Assembly (NCBI GenBank): GCA_027682585.1
Contig: JAQCZH010000001.1
Location: 124,001-188,000 of the forward strand
Length of the DNA stretch: 64,000 nt
DNA from: Lachnospiraceae bacterium AF51-6-b8A
GTDB lineage: Bacteria; Bacillota; Clostridia; Lachnospirales; Lachnospiraceae
Reading direction: 5' to 3'
The position numbers and the translations under genes are program-made. Below, piece by piece: positions 15,567 to 24,574 of the stretch. The notes under the pieces were generated by a model that saw nothing but the letters and a program-made list of their open reading frames with translations, did not search any database and had not been told where the DNA came from. How positions within the stretch are numbered: the first letter of the stretch is position 1; every line of letters starts with the position of its first letter.

Positions 15567-17976
15567 CCCAAATCGGAAGTTTAAAGAAAATATTCGCTTG
15601 ACGCATCAGAATAAAAAGCGACCGACCAATACCAGAGAAGCCTTTAATATTGCAAGGGTTTATAAGAATGGAATTTTTCAGATCGAAGATAAGACGAAGC
15701 CTTGTTTGTATGATCGTTGCTATGTCTTTTCTGATGTCAACTATATCAATCGTGATCCGGTAGAAAAGCAGGCAACTCTGGTTAATCTGGCAAAGTTTTT
15801 AAATTTTATGTCTGCAGACTTTAAGATCACGGTAGCAAATCAATATAAGAACATGGATGCTTTTATTGATTATGTCTTTTCCGATGTCAATAAAGACTCC
15901 TATCCAATTATCTCTCAGGGGATGCAAAAGTGGATCGAGGAGAAGAGGGAAGAAGCAGATCTTAAAAACCTGGAGAAAGTTATGTACGTAACTGTTTCTA
16001 CTCGTGCTTATTCCTATGAGGAGGCCAGAAGCTATTTTCTGGCTCTGGACGTGGAACTGGATCATATGTTTCTTAATCTGCAGAGCATTATTATTCCACT
16101 CAATGGAGCACAGCGATTGGATATCATCGAGCAGTTCTTTCGTAAAGAAATAAATGGCTTTGGCCATAATTTTGATCTGGAAATCGACGATCCTCTTTAT
16201 GATGTCATGCCAGGTTCGATTGAGTCCTTTAAGAATTTTTTGATTTTCAATGACCAGCAATATGTGTCCGTTCTTTTTGCCTCAGACTTTGCAGCAACTT
16301 TGGACGATGAAAAGGTGATTTCATCGCTGACGTCGGTTCCATATCAGGCTTTCTGTACCATTGATTATGCGCCGGTTGATAAGACAACACTTATGGCTAT
16401 GCTGCAGAACACCAACCTCAATAATGAACGGGCAATTGCTCAGGAGATCGATCACAAAAGGGCTGTAGGGCAGATGGCTGCCGGCATCTCTTACCAGAAA
16501 CAGAGAAAAAAGGAAGAACTGGAGTCGTACATTGATCAGATTAATGATAACAATGAGGCCTGTATCCTGGTTGATCTAATGCTCGTTGTAACAGCAGAGA
16601 CAGAGGAGGACCTGGCCACAAGGATCGAGTCTATAAAGCATATCGGCAAAAAGTGTGGTGTCTATCTGGATACTTACAACTGGGTGCAGCTGAAGGCTTT
16701 TAACACAGCCCTTCCCATTGGGAATCGCAGTGTGTCCTTTATGAGAGCCTTTTTGACATCCTCCCTGGTCGCGCTACAGCCATTCTATGCTCAAGATCTT
16801 GTCGAGACAGGAGGGACTCTTTACGGGGTGAATCGGACGACAAATCATTTGATTTTCGCCAACCGTAAGAAGCTGAAGTCTCCTCATGGAATCATGGTTG
16901 GCCACACTGGTTCCGGAAAGTCTTTTATCATTAAGACAACAGAAATTGCGCAGACGTTGCTTTCAACCAATGATGACGTTATTGTTGTGGATCCACAGAA
17001 TGAATTTCACAGTATTTGTTTGGATTTTGGCGGTCAATACTTGGATTTTCGGCCTAAAGGCGATTTGCACATCAATCCGATGGAGATCCCTGAGGAACTC
17101 TTTTTCGATAAGGCACCCGGAAGTGAGTTGCGGAAGAATACTTTTATTGCGGATGTGACCGGATGGGTCTTTGCCTTTACCCAGGCGGCAATGAAAAATA
17201 TAACCATCTCTCAGGAGCATAAATCTTTTTTAGGGCAATGTGTACGTAAGATCTATGATAAGGCATTTAACCAGAAGAAATTGGTCTGGCAGCCGACCAT
17301 CAAAGATCTGCGAGAAGAGATTTGCAGCCTTGAAAATACTACAAGCAATGTCAGTGACCGGGGAATCCTTCATACCATGTATAATGCCCTTGCAGAGTAC
17401 ACAGAGGGGTCCTATGACATGTTCTCGTATCCCTCGAATGTTGATATTCATTCGCGCTTCGTCGGTTTTGGCCTGGCCAATGTAAATAGTGATTTTTGGG
17501 AGCCGGTGATGCTGACGATCATGTTCTTTTTGTCGAGCAGAATGGAGTATAACGGTAAGCTACGTCGGGCAACCAGGCTCATCATTGATGAGACACAGGT
17601 TGTAACAAGCAATGAGGCATCTGCAGATATGCTCTTAAAGACCATCTTAACCTATCGTAAGTTTGGAGGTATTTGCACAATGGCTATGCAAAATTTTTCG
17701 GCTTCTTTAGAAAATAAAAAGTTAAGGGATATGTTCTCTAACTGTGGTTACAAGTGTTTTTTAGATCAGGGCGGTATGGACGCGAAGAACCTGGCGCAGA
17801 TCCAGGAGTTGTCTGCTATAGAATACAACTCGTTAACAGAAGAGACACCCGGCTTTGGTCTTATGGTGTGGGGAAAGAAAGTCATTCTCTTTAATGCAAA
17901 GATGGATCCGCAAAATCCTCTGTATGACCTCTTCTCTACGAATTTCCATGAGAAAAGTGAGCAGGCCAAGGTATGA
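15550..17976 (+). CDS. virB4: VirB4 family conjugation ATPase
   Basis: This 808-residue protein is the type IV secretion ATPase. An N-terminal CagE/TrbE-VirB domain (about 30-420) is followed by the ATPase core with Walker A GHTGSGKSF near residue 455 and Walker B RLIIDETQVV near 678. The start ATG 15550 has GGGAGGAG upstream; an alternative frame from 15514 would read through the hairpin. It powers substrate transfer and pilus/channel assembly with PrgI and the VirB6-like protein. Length is normal for the family. Confidence 0.93.
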   Translation: MALVINPNRKFKENIRLTHQNKKRPTNTREAFNIARVYKNGIFQIEDKTKPCLYDRCYVFSDVNYINRDPVEKQATLVNLAKFLNFMSADFKITVANQYKNMDAFIDYVFSDVNKDSYPIISQGMQKWIEEKREEADLKNLEKVMYVTVSTRAYSYEEARSYFLALDVELDHMFLNLQSIIIPLNGAQRLDIIEQFFRKEINGFGHNFDLEIDDPLYDVMPGSIESFKNFLIFNDQQYVSVLFASDFAATLDDEKVISSLTSVPYQAFCTIDYAPVDKTTLMAMLQNTNLNNERAIAQEIDHKRAVGQMAAGISYQKQRKKEELESYIDQINDNNEACILVDLMLVVTAETEEDLATRIESIKHIGKKCGVYLDTYNWVQLKAFNTALPIGNRSVSFMRAFLTSSLVALQPFYAQDLVETGGTLYGVNRTTNHLIFANRKKLKSPHGIMVGHTGSGKSFIIKTTEIAQTLLSTNDDVIVVDPQNEFHSICLDFGGQYLDFRPKGDLHINPMEIPEELFFDKAPGSELRKNTFIADVTGWVFAFTQAAMKNITISQEHKSFLGQCVRKIYDKAFNQKKLVWQPTIKDLREEICSLENTTSNVSDRGILHTMYNALAEYTEGSYDMFSYPSNVDIHSRFVGFGLANVNSDFWEPVMLTIMFFLSSRMEYNGKLRRATRLIIDETQVVTSNEASADMLLKTILTYRKFGGICTMAMQNFSASLENKKLRDMFSNCGYKCFLDQGGMDAKNLAQIQELSAIEYNSLTEETPGFGLMVWGKKVILFNAKMDPQNPLYDLFSTNFHEKSEQAKV

Positions 17977-17983
17977 TTTTTAG

Positions 17984-19657
17984 TTGGAGGAACAGACGGT
18001 ATTTTGTGCTGGAATTTGGTACAGAGGGAGGAGGTGCTCTATCGAGATCAATGTAGCTAAGGAACAGAAAATTTCAAAAGATTCCTCGCAGATCTCACAG
18101 TCGCTTTTCGCCTTCGAAGAAAAGAAGGAGCCGATTGTTGCTGCGGCGAAGAGCATGGGCTTTGAGCCAGAAGATAAAAAGTTTTTTCTCAAAAATTTTT
18201 TATCTCCAAGAGAGATGCGCAATTGGAATAGGATGTCGGTGCGAAAGAAAAAACGGATTGTAGAACAGGCGAAGAGAACGGGAGACTATAGGAAATTTGA
18301 GGAGAGCATTAAGACAAAGACGAAGCAAATAGGAGAGAATGATTTACCGAATACTCATCTATCGCCGCCGCCAAAGAGTCAGGCAAAGAATATCAAAGGA
18401 CCAGCGAAGGTCTCAAAATCAGTAACAAATGCTGGTGGTGCAGTGACCTCTCTTCCTGTAGGAGGGGCGGGAACAACGATTGCTAAAACAGGTTTCAAGG
18501 CAGTTAAGAAAATAGGATCTGGCGTCAAAAAAGAGATGGAAAAGAATAACTCGTCAGCGGTTCAGGACAGTCCATCAAATCAGGAAATCAGCAGTCAGGT
18601 ACACCAGACGACAACAATGATATCTGGTGTTGTAGGAGCGGTTGTGATTGCCGTTCAGGCACTGATCGCCTTGCTTTCCCCTATGTTTTTGGCAATCATA
18701 GCAGTTGTTGTCGCTATTGTCATGCTTTTGTCCACACTCTTTTCAGCAGTGGCATCAACGCAAGTGAAACAGGCTTCCTATCAAAATTTGTCTTCAGAAG
18801 TTATGCGCTATGAGTCAACTGTGAAGAAATTCGCCGAGCAATATGAAATAGCAGATTACACGGGACTGCTTCTTGCGATCATGCAGGTAGAGTCAGGTGG
18901 GCGCGGTGCAGATGTCATGCAGTCGTCAGAATCTGCAGGTCTTCCCCCCGGTTCTCTAACAACACCGGAGGCATCCATTGAGCAGGGTGTGAAATATTTT
19001 TCTTCGCTTGTAGGAAGAGGAAAAGCTGCCGGCGTAGATGAAAATACCATGATCCAGTCTTATAACTTCGGTGCAGAATTTATTGGGTTTGTGCAGTCAA
19101 GAGGATGTGTGTTCAAGCAAGCCCTGGCTGAGGAGTTCGCAAGAAATAAATCGAGTGGTGTTATGGTGCCTTATTTAAATCCAATCGCGGCCAATGCAGG
19201 TTATAAGAGATATGCCTATGGAAATATGTTCTATGTGGCTCTTGTTTCAGCCTACTATGTCCGGACATCTTTTGCAGATGCGGATTTAAATACCATGTTT
19301 GAAGAAGCAAAAAAATATGAAGGCAGAAAATATGTTTGGGGAGGAGAAAATCCACAGGTTGGGTTCGACTGTTCGGGATTAACACAGTGGTGCTATGGGA
19401 AAATTGGAATCCGACTTCCGCACTCAGCACAAATGCAATATGACATGACAGAACATATCCCATTGGATCAAGCGCAACCGGGGGATTTGATTTTTTTGCA
19501 AGGAACCTACAGTACAACGAATTACATTACTCACGTGGAAATTTATGTAGGAAATGGTGTTTCCTATGGAGCCGGAGATCCGATTGGCTATCACAATCTG
19601 AATGATAGGTGGTATCAAAGTCACATGGTAGGAGCTGGACGTCTTCGTAGAAATTGA
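17984..19657 (+). CDS. conjugation peptidoglycan hydrolase (lysozyme-like plus NlpC/P60)
   Basis: This protein of up to 557 residues has a charged N-terminal cytoplasmic region, a membrane segment near 215-255 (LSPMFLAIIAVVVAIVMLLS), and a lysozyme-like domain with IMQVESGG (catalytic Glu) near 300. A C-terminal NlpC/P60 domain has FDCSGLTQWC (Cys) near 465 and THVEIYVGNG (His) near 517. It opens the cell wall for the transfer apparatus, like the CwlT/Tn916 Orf14 type. The start is uncertain: TTG 17984 has only AAGG upstream, while the strong GGGAGGAGG and hairpin copy 10 point to a non-canonical ATC at 18041. Confidence 0.9.
   Translation: MEEQTVFCAGIWYRGRRCSIEINVAKEQKISKDSSQISQSLFAFEEKKEPIVAAAKSMGFEPEDKKFFLKNFLSPREMRNWNRMSVRKKKRIVEQAKRTGDYRKFEESIKTKTKQIGENDLPNTHLSPPPKSQAKNIKGPAKVSKSVTNAGGAVTSLPVGGAGTTIAKTGFKAVKKIGSGVKKEMEKNNSSAVQDSPSNQEISSQVHQTTTMISGVVGAVVIAVQALIALLSPMFLAIIAVVVAIVMLLSTLFSAVASTQVKQASYQNLSSEVMRYESTVKKFAEQYEIADYTGLLLAIMQVESGGRGADVMQSSESAGLPPGSLTTPEASIEQGVKYFSSLVGRGKAAGVDENTMIQSYNFGAEFIGFVQSRGCVFKQALAEEFARNKSSGVMVPYLNPIAANAGYKRYAYGNMFYVALVSAYYVRTSFADADLNTMFEEAKKYEGRKYVWGGENPQVGFDCSGLTQWCYGKIGIRLPHSAQMQYDMTEHIPLDQAQPGDLIFLQGTYSTTNYITHVEIYVGNGVSYGAGDPIGYHNLNDRWYQSHMVGAGRLRRN
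18006..18022 (+). repeat. dispersed hairpin copy 10 (wobble-rich)
   Basis: GTGCTGGAATTTGGTAC keeps all seven pairs in the sense RNA, four of them as G-U or U-G wobbles. On the opposite strand these would be A-C mismatches. It lies 18 nt before codon ATC 18041 with GGGAGGAGG between. Confidence 0.78.
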
Positions 19658-19674
19658 GAAAAAGGAGAAGAACA

Positions 19675-19971
19675 ATGACAGAGTTAAAAGAACGGTTGTT
19701 GGAAAAGATTTGCTTCGAGTGGGAGATGTTTTTTCTGGAAAAAACAGCAACTTCTAAGGCAAATATTTTTGCTATGAGTGACGAGATCACAAGAAAAAAA
19801 TGGATCATGAAAAACTTAAAAGTTGCTATCGATCAGTTATCAGATCAGACTATTGCGAAGATCATTTTACTCGATAATCTTTTAGAGGAATGCTACCGTT
19901 TTGAAGAGGATAATCCGACACTCGCAACTAGAGAAGTGATCCGGAACTTTCTAAAAAAATTTCAAGAATAG
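19675..19971 (+). CDS. DUF3848-like small protein, 98 aa
   Basis: This 98-residue helical acidic protein (ELKERLLEKICFEWEMFF, then KVAIDQLSDQTIAKIILLDN) resembles the DUF3848 family carried on Firmicutes conjugative elements. ATG 19675 follows AAAAAGGAG 17 nt behind the hydrolase gene. No catalytic motif is visible. The family call is tentative. Confidence 0.55.
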   Translation: MTELKERLLEKICFEWEMFFLEKTATSKANIFAMSDEITRKKWIMKNLKVAIDQLSDQTIAKIILLDNLLEECYRFEEDNPTLATREVIRNFLKKFQE

Positions 19972-20132
19972 AAAAGAAAAATGTGAGTGGTTTTTCAGAA
20001 AACATTTCTCCCGGATTCGTTTTTTGATGAAAGAAAAACAAAATATCTCAGAAGAAGTTGGATGAAATAAGTCGCAAACGGAAGGTCAGCTACTGCTGAA
20101 AAATTTAGAAGAAATTTCTTAAAAAATCGAAT

Positions 20133-20187
20133 GAAGCAGAAAAAACTTCGGTCATGAATCAGTCTGGCCGGAGTTTTTTTCTGCTTC
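20133..20187 (+). terminator. bidirectional terminator closing the transfer operon
   Basis: GAAGCAGAAAAAACT at 20133 onward pairs with AGTTTTTTTCTGCTTC ending at 20187, with inner CGG/CCG pairing. A-tract and T-tract on opposite arms give a hairpin followed or preceded by U runs on both strands. It separates the secretion block from the oriT region. Confidence 0.75.
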
Positions 20188-20229
20188 GTGTGGTGTGTTT
20201 CTCTACAAATAATTTCTTGACCACACAGG

Positions 20230-20330
20230 GCAAGATGGGCTGCCACACAGGCAGCTGGGTACCCAAGGGTCTTAGGGGGGCATCCCCTAACAAGAAAGTA
20301 TTTTGTCGTACAAAATGCGTATCTTGCTAT
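20230..20330 (+). other. candidate origin of transfer (oriT) with nic-like site
   Basis: This non-coding stretch lies 1.8 kb before the relaxase gene. It holds three inverted repeats: GCTGCC/GGCAGC (20239-20255), TTAGGGG/CCCCTAA (20272-20290) and ATTTTG/CAAAAT (20300-20316). Four nt after the last is TATCTTGC (20320-20327), one base different from the YATCCTGY nic consensus of IncP/MOBP relaxases. An inverted repeat just 5' of nic is the normal MOBP layout. Nicking would fall between G20326 and C20327 (inference). Confidence 0.55.
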
Positions 20331-20615
20331 AAGAATGATACCTGTGATACCTGGGATATAGAAGGCGTGGTCTGAAATTGAGCTTTGGGTACCGACAGGG
20401 TACCCGGGGCACAATCGAAAAGGGAAAAAACCTGTATTTATGCGGGTTTGTGATGGGTACCCAATGGGTACCCGGAGAGTGAAAAAGGCGATTTTTCAGA
20501 GGAAATGAACCTATCCGGATGCCTGGAGGATGAAAAATGGGTACCGACAGGGTACCCGGGGCACAATTGAAAAAGGGAAAACCACAGTATTTATGCGGGT
20601 TTGCGATGGGTACCC
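20257..20615 (+). repeat. GGGTACCC palindrome array
   Basis: GGGTACC(C/G) occurs eight times, starting at 20257, 20387, 20398, 20455, 20466, 20539, 20550 and 20608. Six copies form three pairs with 11-bp spacing. They lie in a duplicated unit of 77-78 bp (20386-20462 and 20538-20615), and a second duplicated tail follows (20464-20500 and 20606-20642). This looks like a multi-site operator or relaxosome-assembly region next to oriT, upstream of the 20679 gene. Confidence 0.8.
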
Positions 20616-20678
20616 GGAAGGGGAAAAAGACAATTTTTCAGCGATACACTGATTCAAGACAGAAAGAGAGTAGAAAAA

Positions 20679-21599
20679 ATGGAAAGCGGATATGAAGTTA
20701 ATACAACGATGGTAAAAGCAGACGCAGAAGATGTGCGCTTAATTGATCAGTTTATCAATGAAAATGGTTTTTCCAGTCGAAAAGATTTTATTCATTTTGT
20801 CGCAGAAAATCTCGGCAACCTTGCCATAATTTCTTCTGCAGACGGTGTCCTTTATCATGATCGTGAAGGAAAAGAACAAGAGGTCGATTATGAAAAATTG
20901 GCACTTGTTTTTTCCAGAGAGAACGAGAGATTTTTATCCGGCATTTCCGAGAAATTTTTCCAGAGCTTACAGGAAATTTCTTCGCAGTTAGAAAAAATTT
21001 CAGGATCGAGTTTAAGGAGACAGGAAGATTTTTTTTCGAAAACCGGAGATGCAATTTTATCTACGATGGAAAAGCAAAAAGAGTGTATCAAGAAAGCGAT
21101 TGTTTTTTCAGCAGTGAATCAAGAGGCACTTCTTCAATCTCATTTTGAACTTTTGCAAAAGATTAAAAACAGTTTGGAGTATCAGAGAATTTTGAAAGAG
21201 GTGGAGGACTATGCAGAACATCCAGAGAAGAGAAAATTAAAAGCGCGAGTGGATCCGTTTAATATCCAATCCAATGCTGATTGTGGGGCAGCCACACATC
21301 TTTTTATGCCATCGACATACATCGAGAAGTTTCTAAATCATTATCAAACGGGGCAGATCAAGAATGACATTTCTGAGGTGCTCGGGATGGAACAAAAGAT
21401 GGAAGAAGATAATCGAAAAGACATAATACGTAAAAGAAGAGAGGACTGGCAGAGAGAGGAACTTTTGTTAGATTGTCCCATTAAGCAGGAGGCGAGTGAG
21501 GCAAAAACTTTAAACGACCAGGAGGAAAAAATAGATGAACTTAGCGGAAAAGATTGCGAAAAAAGAGAGGGAAATTTTGCTTCTTCAGGAGAAGATTAA
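20679..21599 (+). CDS. coiled-coil DNA-processing accessory protein
   Basis: This 306-residue protein begins with a ribbon-helix-helix-like stretch (TTMVKADAEDVRLIDQFINE, then SRKDFIHFVAENL, residues 8-48). Long amphipathic helices follow (ENERFLSGISEKFFQSLQEI), then a charged tail. Its position between the palindrome array and MobC/relaxase suggests a relaxosome accessory that binds the array, possibly autoregulating (inference). ATG 20679 is preferred over the longer frame from 20601, which would run through the palindrome array. Its last 65 nt overlap the next gene. Confidence 0.6.
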   Translation: MESGYEVNTTMVKADAEDVRLIDQFINENGFSSRKDFIHFVAENLGNLAIISSADGVLYHDREGKEQEVDYEKLALVFSRENERFLSGISEKFFQSLQEISSQLEKISGSSLRRQEDFFSKTGDAILSTMEKQKECIKKAIVFSAVNQEALLQSHFELLQKIKNSLEYQRILKEVEDYAEHPEKRKLKARVDPFNIQSNADCGAATHLFMPSTYIEKFLNHYQTGQIKNDISEVLGMEQKMEEDNRKDIIRKRREDWQREELLLDCPIKQEASEAKTLNDQEEKIDELSGKDCEKREGNFASSGED

Positions 21600-21828
21600 G
21601 AGTAAAAAGATAGAATTAAAAACTCTGCGCAAGAAAAAAGAAGATCAAGAACAACTCGCCAGAGCACGAAAAAATGAGCAGGTCATTCGTACACTGGAGG
21701 AAAAAATCGGTGGAGATTTTAGTCTAGAGGAGTTGGAACTTTTGTTACAGGATCTTCCGGAAAAATCGCATATTCAATCGCTGTCAGAAACCGACGATAA
21801 AAAGGGAGAGGTCTATGAGTCGTATTGA
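21535..21828 (+). CDS. short coiled-coil protein, 97 aa
   Basis: This 97-residue protein is a heptad-like coiled coil (EREILLLQEKIKSKKIEL) with an acidic C-terminus. ATG 21535 has AGGAGG about 10 nt upstream. It overlaps the preceding gene by 65 nt and the MobC-like gene by 14 nt, all on the same strand. Overlap on both sides indicates a tightly packed mobilisation operon. It resembles small relaxosome-associated proteins, but no family is certain. Confidence 0.6.
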   Translation: MNLAEKIAKKEREILLLQEKIKSKKIELKTLRKKKEDQEQLARARKNEQVIRTLEEKIGGDFSLEELELLLQDLPEKSHIQSLSETDDKKGEVYESY

Positions 21829-22270
21829 AGGTGGGAAGCGGACAAGGCTTCTGCAGGTTCGTCTGACAGAAGAAGAATATGCCTTCCTGTGCCAGGTTAC
21901 AGATAAAAATGCCAGTGGCCAAAAGATTGCTGCCTTCGTCAGGGGGCAGCTTTTTTATAAAGCGGATCATCGAAAGATGAAGGAGGCCTATGCCGATATT
22001 CGGCACATGAGAGTAGAACTTCATCAGGTGATAAGGCGCCATAAGGAATTGCCCGGGAAAGCATCTGAACAGGCATTACTTTCCTGTATTCAATCATTTG
22101 AGCAAAAGCTGATATCAATACAAGCAGAATTGAGGAAACACAATGGCGATAACCAAAGTAACGAATATCGGAGCGGCGAAAAAAGGGAATCCATCCTCAC
22201 ATCTTTTACACGCGATACATTACATTATGAATCCGGAGAAGACGAAGGAGGGACTCTGGGTGGGAAGTAA
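21815..22270 (+). CDS. mobC: MobC-like mobilisation protein
   Basis: This 151-residue protein shows the MobC/ribbon-helix-helix pattern: TRLLQVRLTEEEYAFLCQVTDKNA, then FVRGQLF, then a helix with MRVELHQVIRRHKEL. MobC-type proteins bind oriT and help the relaxase melt and nick DNA. GGGAGAGG precedes ATG 21815. The last 128 nt overlap the relaxase gene in another frame, so its final 42 residues share DNA with the relaxase N-terminus. Confidence 0.75.
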   Translation: MSRIEGGKRTRLLQVRLTEEEYAFLCQVTDKNASGQKIAAFVRGQLFYKADHRKMKEAYADIRHMRVELHQVIRRHKELPGKASEQALLSCIQSFEQKLISIQAELRKHNGDNQSNEYRSGEKRESILTSFTRDTLHYESGEDEGGTLGGK

Positions 22271-23666
22271 CTGCGGAATGCGTGCGCAGGAGTGTTACGA
22301 GGCGATGATGAGTACAAAACAGGACTTTGGAAAAGAATATGGCCGCCAGGGATATCATTTTGTGATTTCTTTTGCACCTGAAGAGCAGGGGGCAAACGAA
22401 GAGACAGCATTTGCATTGGGAAGGGACTTCTGCCAGGAATACCTAGGTGAGGCCTATGATTATTGTTATGCAGTCCACAACGATCATAAGCATATGCATG
22501 TCCATATCATTTTTAATTCTGTAGATCGATTGGAAGGATATAAGTACCGTTATGTAAACGGTGACTGGGAAAAGCGGATCCAACCAATCACGGATCGACT
22601 TTGCAGAAAATATAATTTGCAGGAACTTGTCTACGATAAGGCAAGTAATCGTAAAGGGAAATCTTATGCAGAGCATGCAGCACAAAAGGAAGGAAGATGG
22701 AACTGGAAACAAATCATCCGGGCGGATATTGACGCGGCAATTTGCAGATCTTCCAACATAGATGACTTCTTTTCGCAAATGCAGGAAATGGGATATCAGA
22801 CCAGGTTGGGGCACTCGAAGAAAAGAGATTGTGATTACATCTCTTACCACCCGCCCTATGCAGATGATCTATCTAAAAATCCAGGCACCAAAGAAAGGAG
22901 GAGCCGCAGAGATTACTTATTGGGTGATGGGTATACTTATGCAGATGTCAAACGCAGAATTGCGTTGAGAGAAACCATGCCGAGGACATATGTTGTCGCA
23001 GAACCGATGAAGAGGCTGTACTATCGGTCATTGCATGTGCCCCAGAGTCGCTTTCAAGTCTGCGCAGTCCGAAGAATCAAACAAGCCCATGAATTTCACT
23101 TTATGGATTTAAGAATCAAAGAGCAAGCCCGTGTGAGAAAGGATCTTTTGGCTATTGATCGACTCACAGAGGAATGCTCTTTTTTGTTAGATCATGATAT
23201 TAAGGATCTGGAAGATGCAAAAATCTTATTAGAGGAGATCAAGCGAAATCTCAGTATGGAAAAACATAAGCAGGAGGCTGGAAATTATGTGGATCAGACT
23301 TTGACGGAAGAAGAACGTGATGATAAGGCAAGATATATCTTGCTGGCATCAAAGATTGAGATGCATGAGGCAGATCTCTCAGATGAGGAGTTTGAATTAA
23401 TCACAGATGAGATGGATCTTTTAGAACAGAAATATGATGGAGTCACTTTTTTCTATGAACGACTTCAGGACGGCCATGTTCTGGAGAAGTTAAAGAGTGA
23501 CAAGAGAATTTTAAATCGAATTATCAAGCGATATGAGGAGACGATGTCAGTACGGGAAGTTCCCTACCGTATAGAGATCTTAAAGAAGATGGATCAAGAG
23601 AAGATTGACAGAAAAGAAGCGGTTGATTACGTGCCGGAATCCGGCACGCAGAAGGGAGGAGTATGA
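22143..23666 (+). CDS. MOBP-type relaxase
   Basis: This 507-residue protein is a relaxase/mobilisation nuclease. The N-terminus MAITKVTNIG is followed by HLLHAIHYIMNPEKT (residues 20-34) and the metal-binding HxH signature HNDHKHMHVHIIFN near 117-130. It nicks oriT and pilots the strand through the coupling protein. The C-terminal 250 residues are helical, with a long charged coiled coil. The last residues (VPESGTQKGG) are encoded by hairpin copy 11 and the next Shine-Dalgarno. It starts inside mobC. Confidence 0.92.
   Translation: MAITKVTNIGAAKKGNPSSHLLHAIHYIMNPEKTKEGLWVGSNCGMRAQECYEAMMSTKQDFGKEYGRQGYHFVISFAPEEQGANEETAFALGRDFCQEYLGEAYDYCYAVHNDHKHMHVHIIFNSVDRLEGYKYRYVNGDWEKRIQPITDRLCRKYNLQELVYDKASNRKGKSYAEHAAQKEGRWNWKQIIRADIDAAICRSSNIDDFFSQMQEMGYQTRLGHSKKRDCDYISYHPPYADDLSKNPGTKERRSRRDYLLGDGYTYADVKRRIALRETMPRTYVVAEPMKRLYYRSLHVPQSRFQVCAVRRIKQAHEFHFMDLRIKEQARVRKDLLAIDRLTEECSFLLDHDIKDLEDAKILLEEIKRNLSMEKHKQEAGNYVDQTLTEEERDDKARYILLASKIEMHEADLSDEEFELITDEMDLLEQKYDGVTFFYERLQDGHVLEKLKSDKRILNRIIKRYEETMSVREVPYRIEILKKMDQEKIDRKEAVDYVPESGTQKGGV
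23631..23647 (+). repeat. dispersed hairpin copy 11
   Basis: Perfect GTGCCGGAATCCGGCAC inside the relaxase 3' end, 15 nt before ATG 23663 with GAAGGGAGGAG between. The downstream sequence closely matches that of copy 9. Confidence 0.88.
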
Positions 23667-24574
23667 GTGTCAGCCAAGAAGAAATGATGAAGGCTTTTTG
23701 TGTTTTGGCTAGGGGCTTTTGTATACCGGCAGAATTCGTGACGATTCTGGAAGGAGAAAATAATCCGCAGGTTATCCGCATCGTATGTAAGGCAGCAATT
23801 ATGGGGGTGTCGACAAAACAATTGATACAGGTTTTTTCAGAATGTGATTCCGACATACAGGCGGATATTTCAGACGGCCAAAAAGCCCGGAGGGATACCG
23901 GAAAGTTGATCGAGGGTGTTGGTGAATTGATCTCTTCCATGGTGAGAGGGGAAGATCGAATCACGAAAGAGATATCTTCTTTGGAACAAAAGCTGGATCT
24001 TCAGACAAAGGAGCTTGCACTGACCCAGGCATCGGTAGACCGCGCGAAGAAACAGCAGGAAAGGGAGTTAAAGGCCAAGGATCATGAAATTGATAATTAT
24101 AAGGTTGATCTTGAGAAGTATCTTTCCCAACTGACCGATTATCAGCAGTATCTGAAAGAAGCCTACGATGAGCACGTGCCACCAGATCAAATTCATGATG
24201 CGCTAACTCACTGGTCAATTTCAGACATACCTGCAGAAGACGAACAGAGGAAGGATAGGCTATGGCGCCGCCTGATAAAAAGAAGAGAAACAGAGGAGGT
24301 TAGCCCTTTTGACCGAGGGAAAGATAAGAAACAGGAGGTTGCTGAGCGTCATAGAAATGACATCTATAAGAACGATCTTAAGCGCCTTAGTGTTTTTTTG
24401 CACTCAAATGGATTTCAGAGTGATGCAATCCTTTATCTTCTGGACTGCTTAAAGCAGGGGGTATCTTGTGAAGACATTGCTTCCTTTGCTCACTCAGAGG
24501 CCAGTATGGAGGAATTAACGAAATTTGGGGGAGAATTTATCCGGCTTGCCAGAAAGCAAATTGATCCCAAATGA
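23663..24574 (+). CDS. coiled-coil accessory protein, 303 aa
   Basis: The start overlaps the relaxase stop by 4 nt. Residues 1-60 are helical (MMKAFCVLARGFCIPAEFVT), 100-160 form a charged coiled coil (EISSLEQKLDLQTKELALTQ), and the C-terminus repeats the N-terminal style (LHSNGFQSDAILYLLDCLKQG). I do not recognise a family. Linked to the relaxase and ending at the phased-repeat block, it is the last gene of the mobilisation operon. Confidence 0.55.
   Translation: MSVSQEEMMKAFCVLARGFCIPAEFVTILEGENNPQVIRIVCKAAIMGVSTKQLIQVFSECDSDIQADISDGQKARRDTGKLIEGVGELISSMVRGEDRITKEISSLEQKLDLQTKELALTQASVDRAKKQQERELKAKDHEIDNYKVDLEKYLSQLTDYQQYLKEAYDEHVPPDQIHDALTHWSISDIPAEDEQRKDRLWRRLIKRRETEEVSPFDRGKDKKQEVAERHRNDIYKNDLKRLSVFLHSNGFQSDAILYLLDCLKQGVSCEDIASFAHSEASMEELTKFGGEFIRLARKQIDPK

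Noticed and set aside
20386..20642. Palindrome/direct repeat array considered as a CRISPR array
   Set aside because: Only two long units, no regular short spacers and no cas genes; palindromic operator-like organisation fits better.
21990..22006. ATGCCGATATTCGGCAC in the mobC coding sequence looks like another hairpin copy
   Set aside because: It lies in the middle of a conserved-looking gene, has a TAT loop and an outer mismatch, and no start codon follows. It may be chance.
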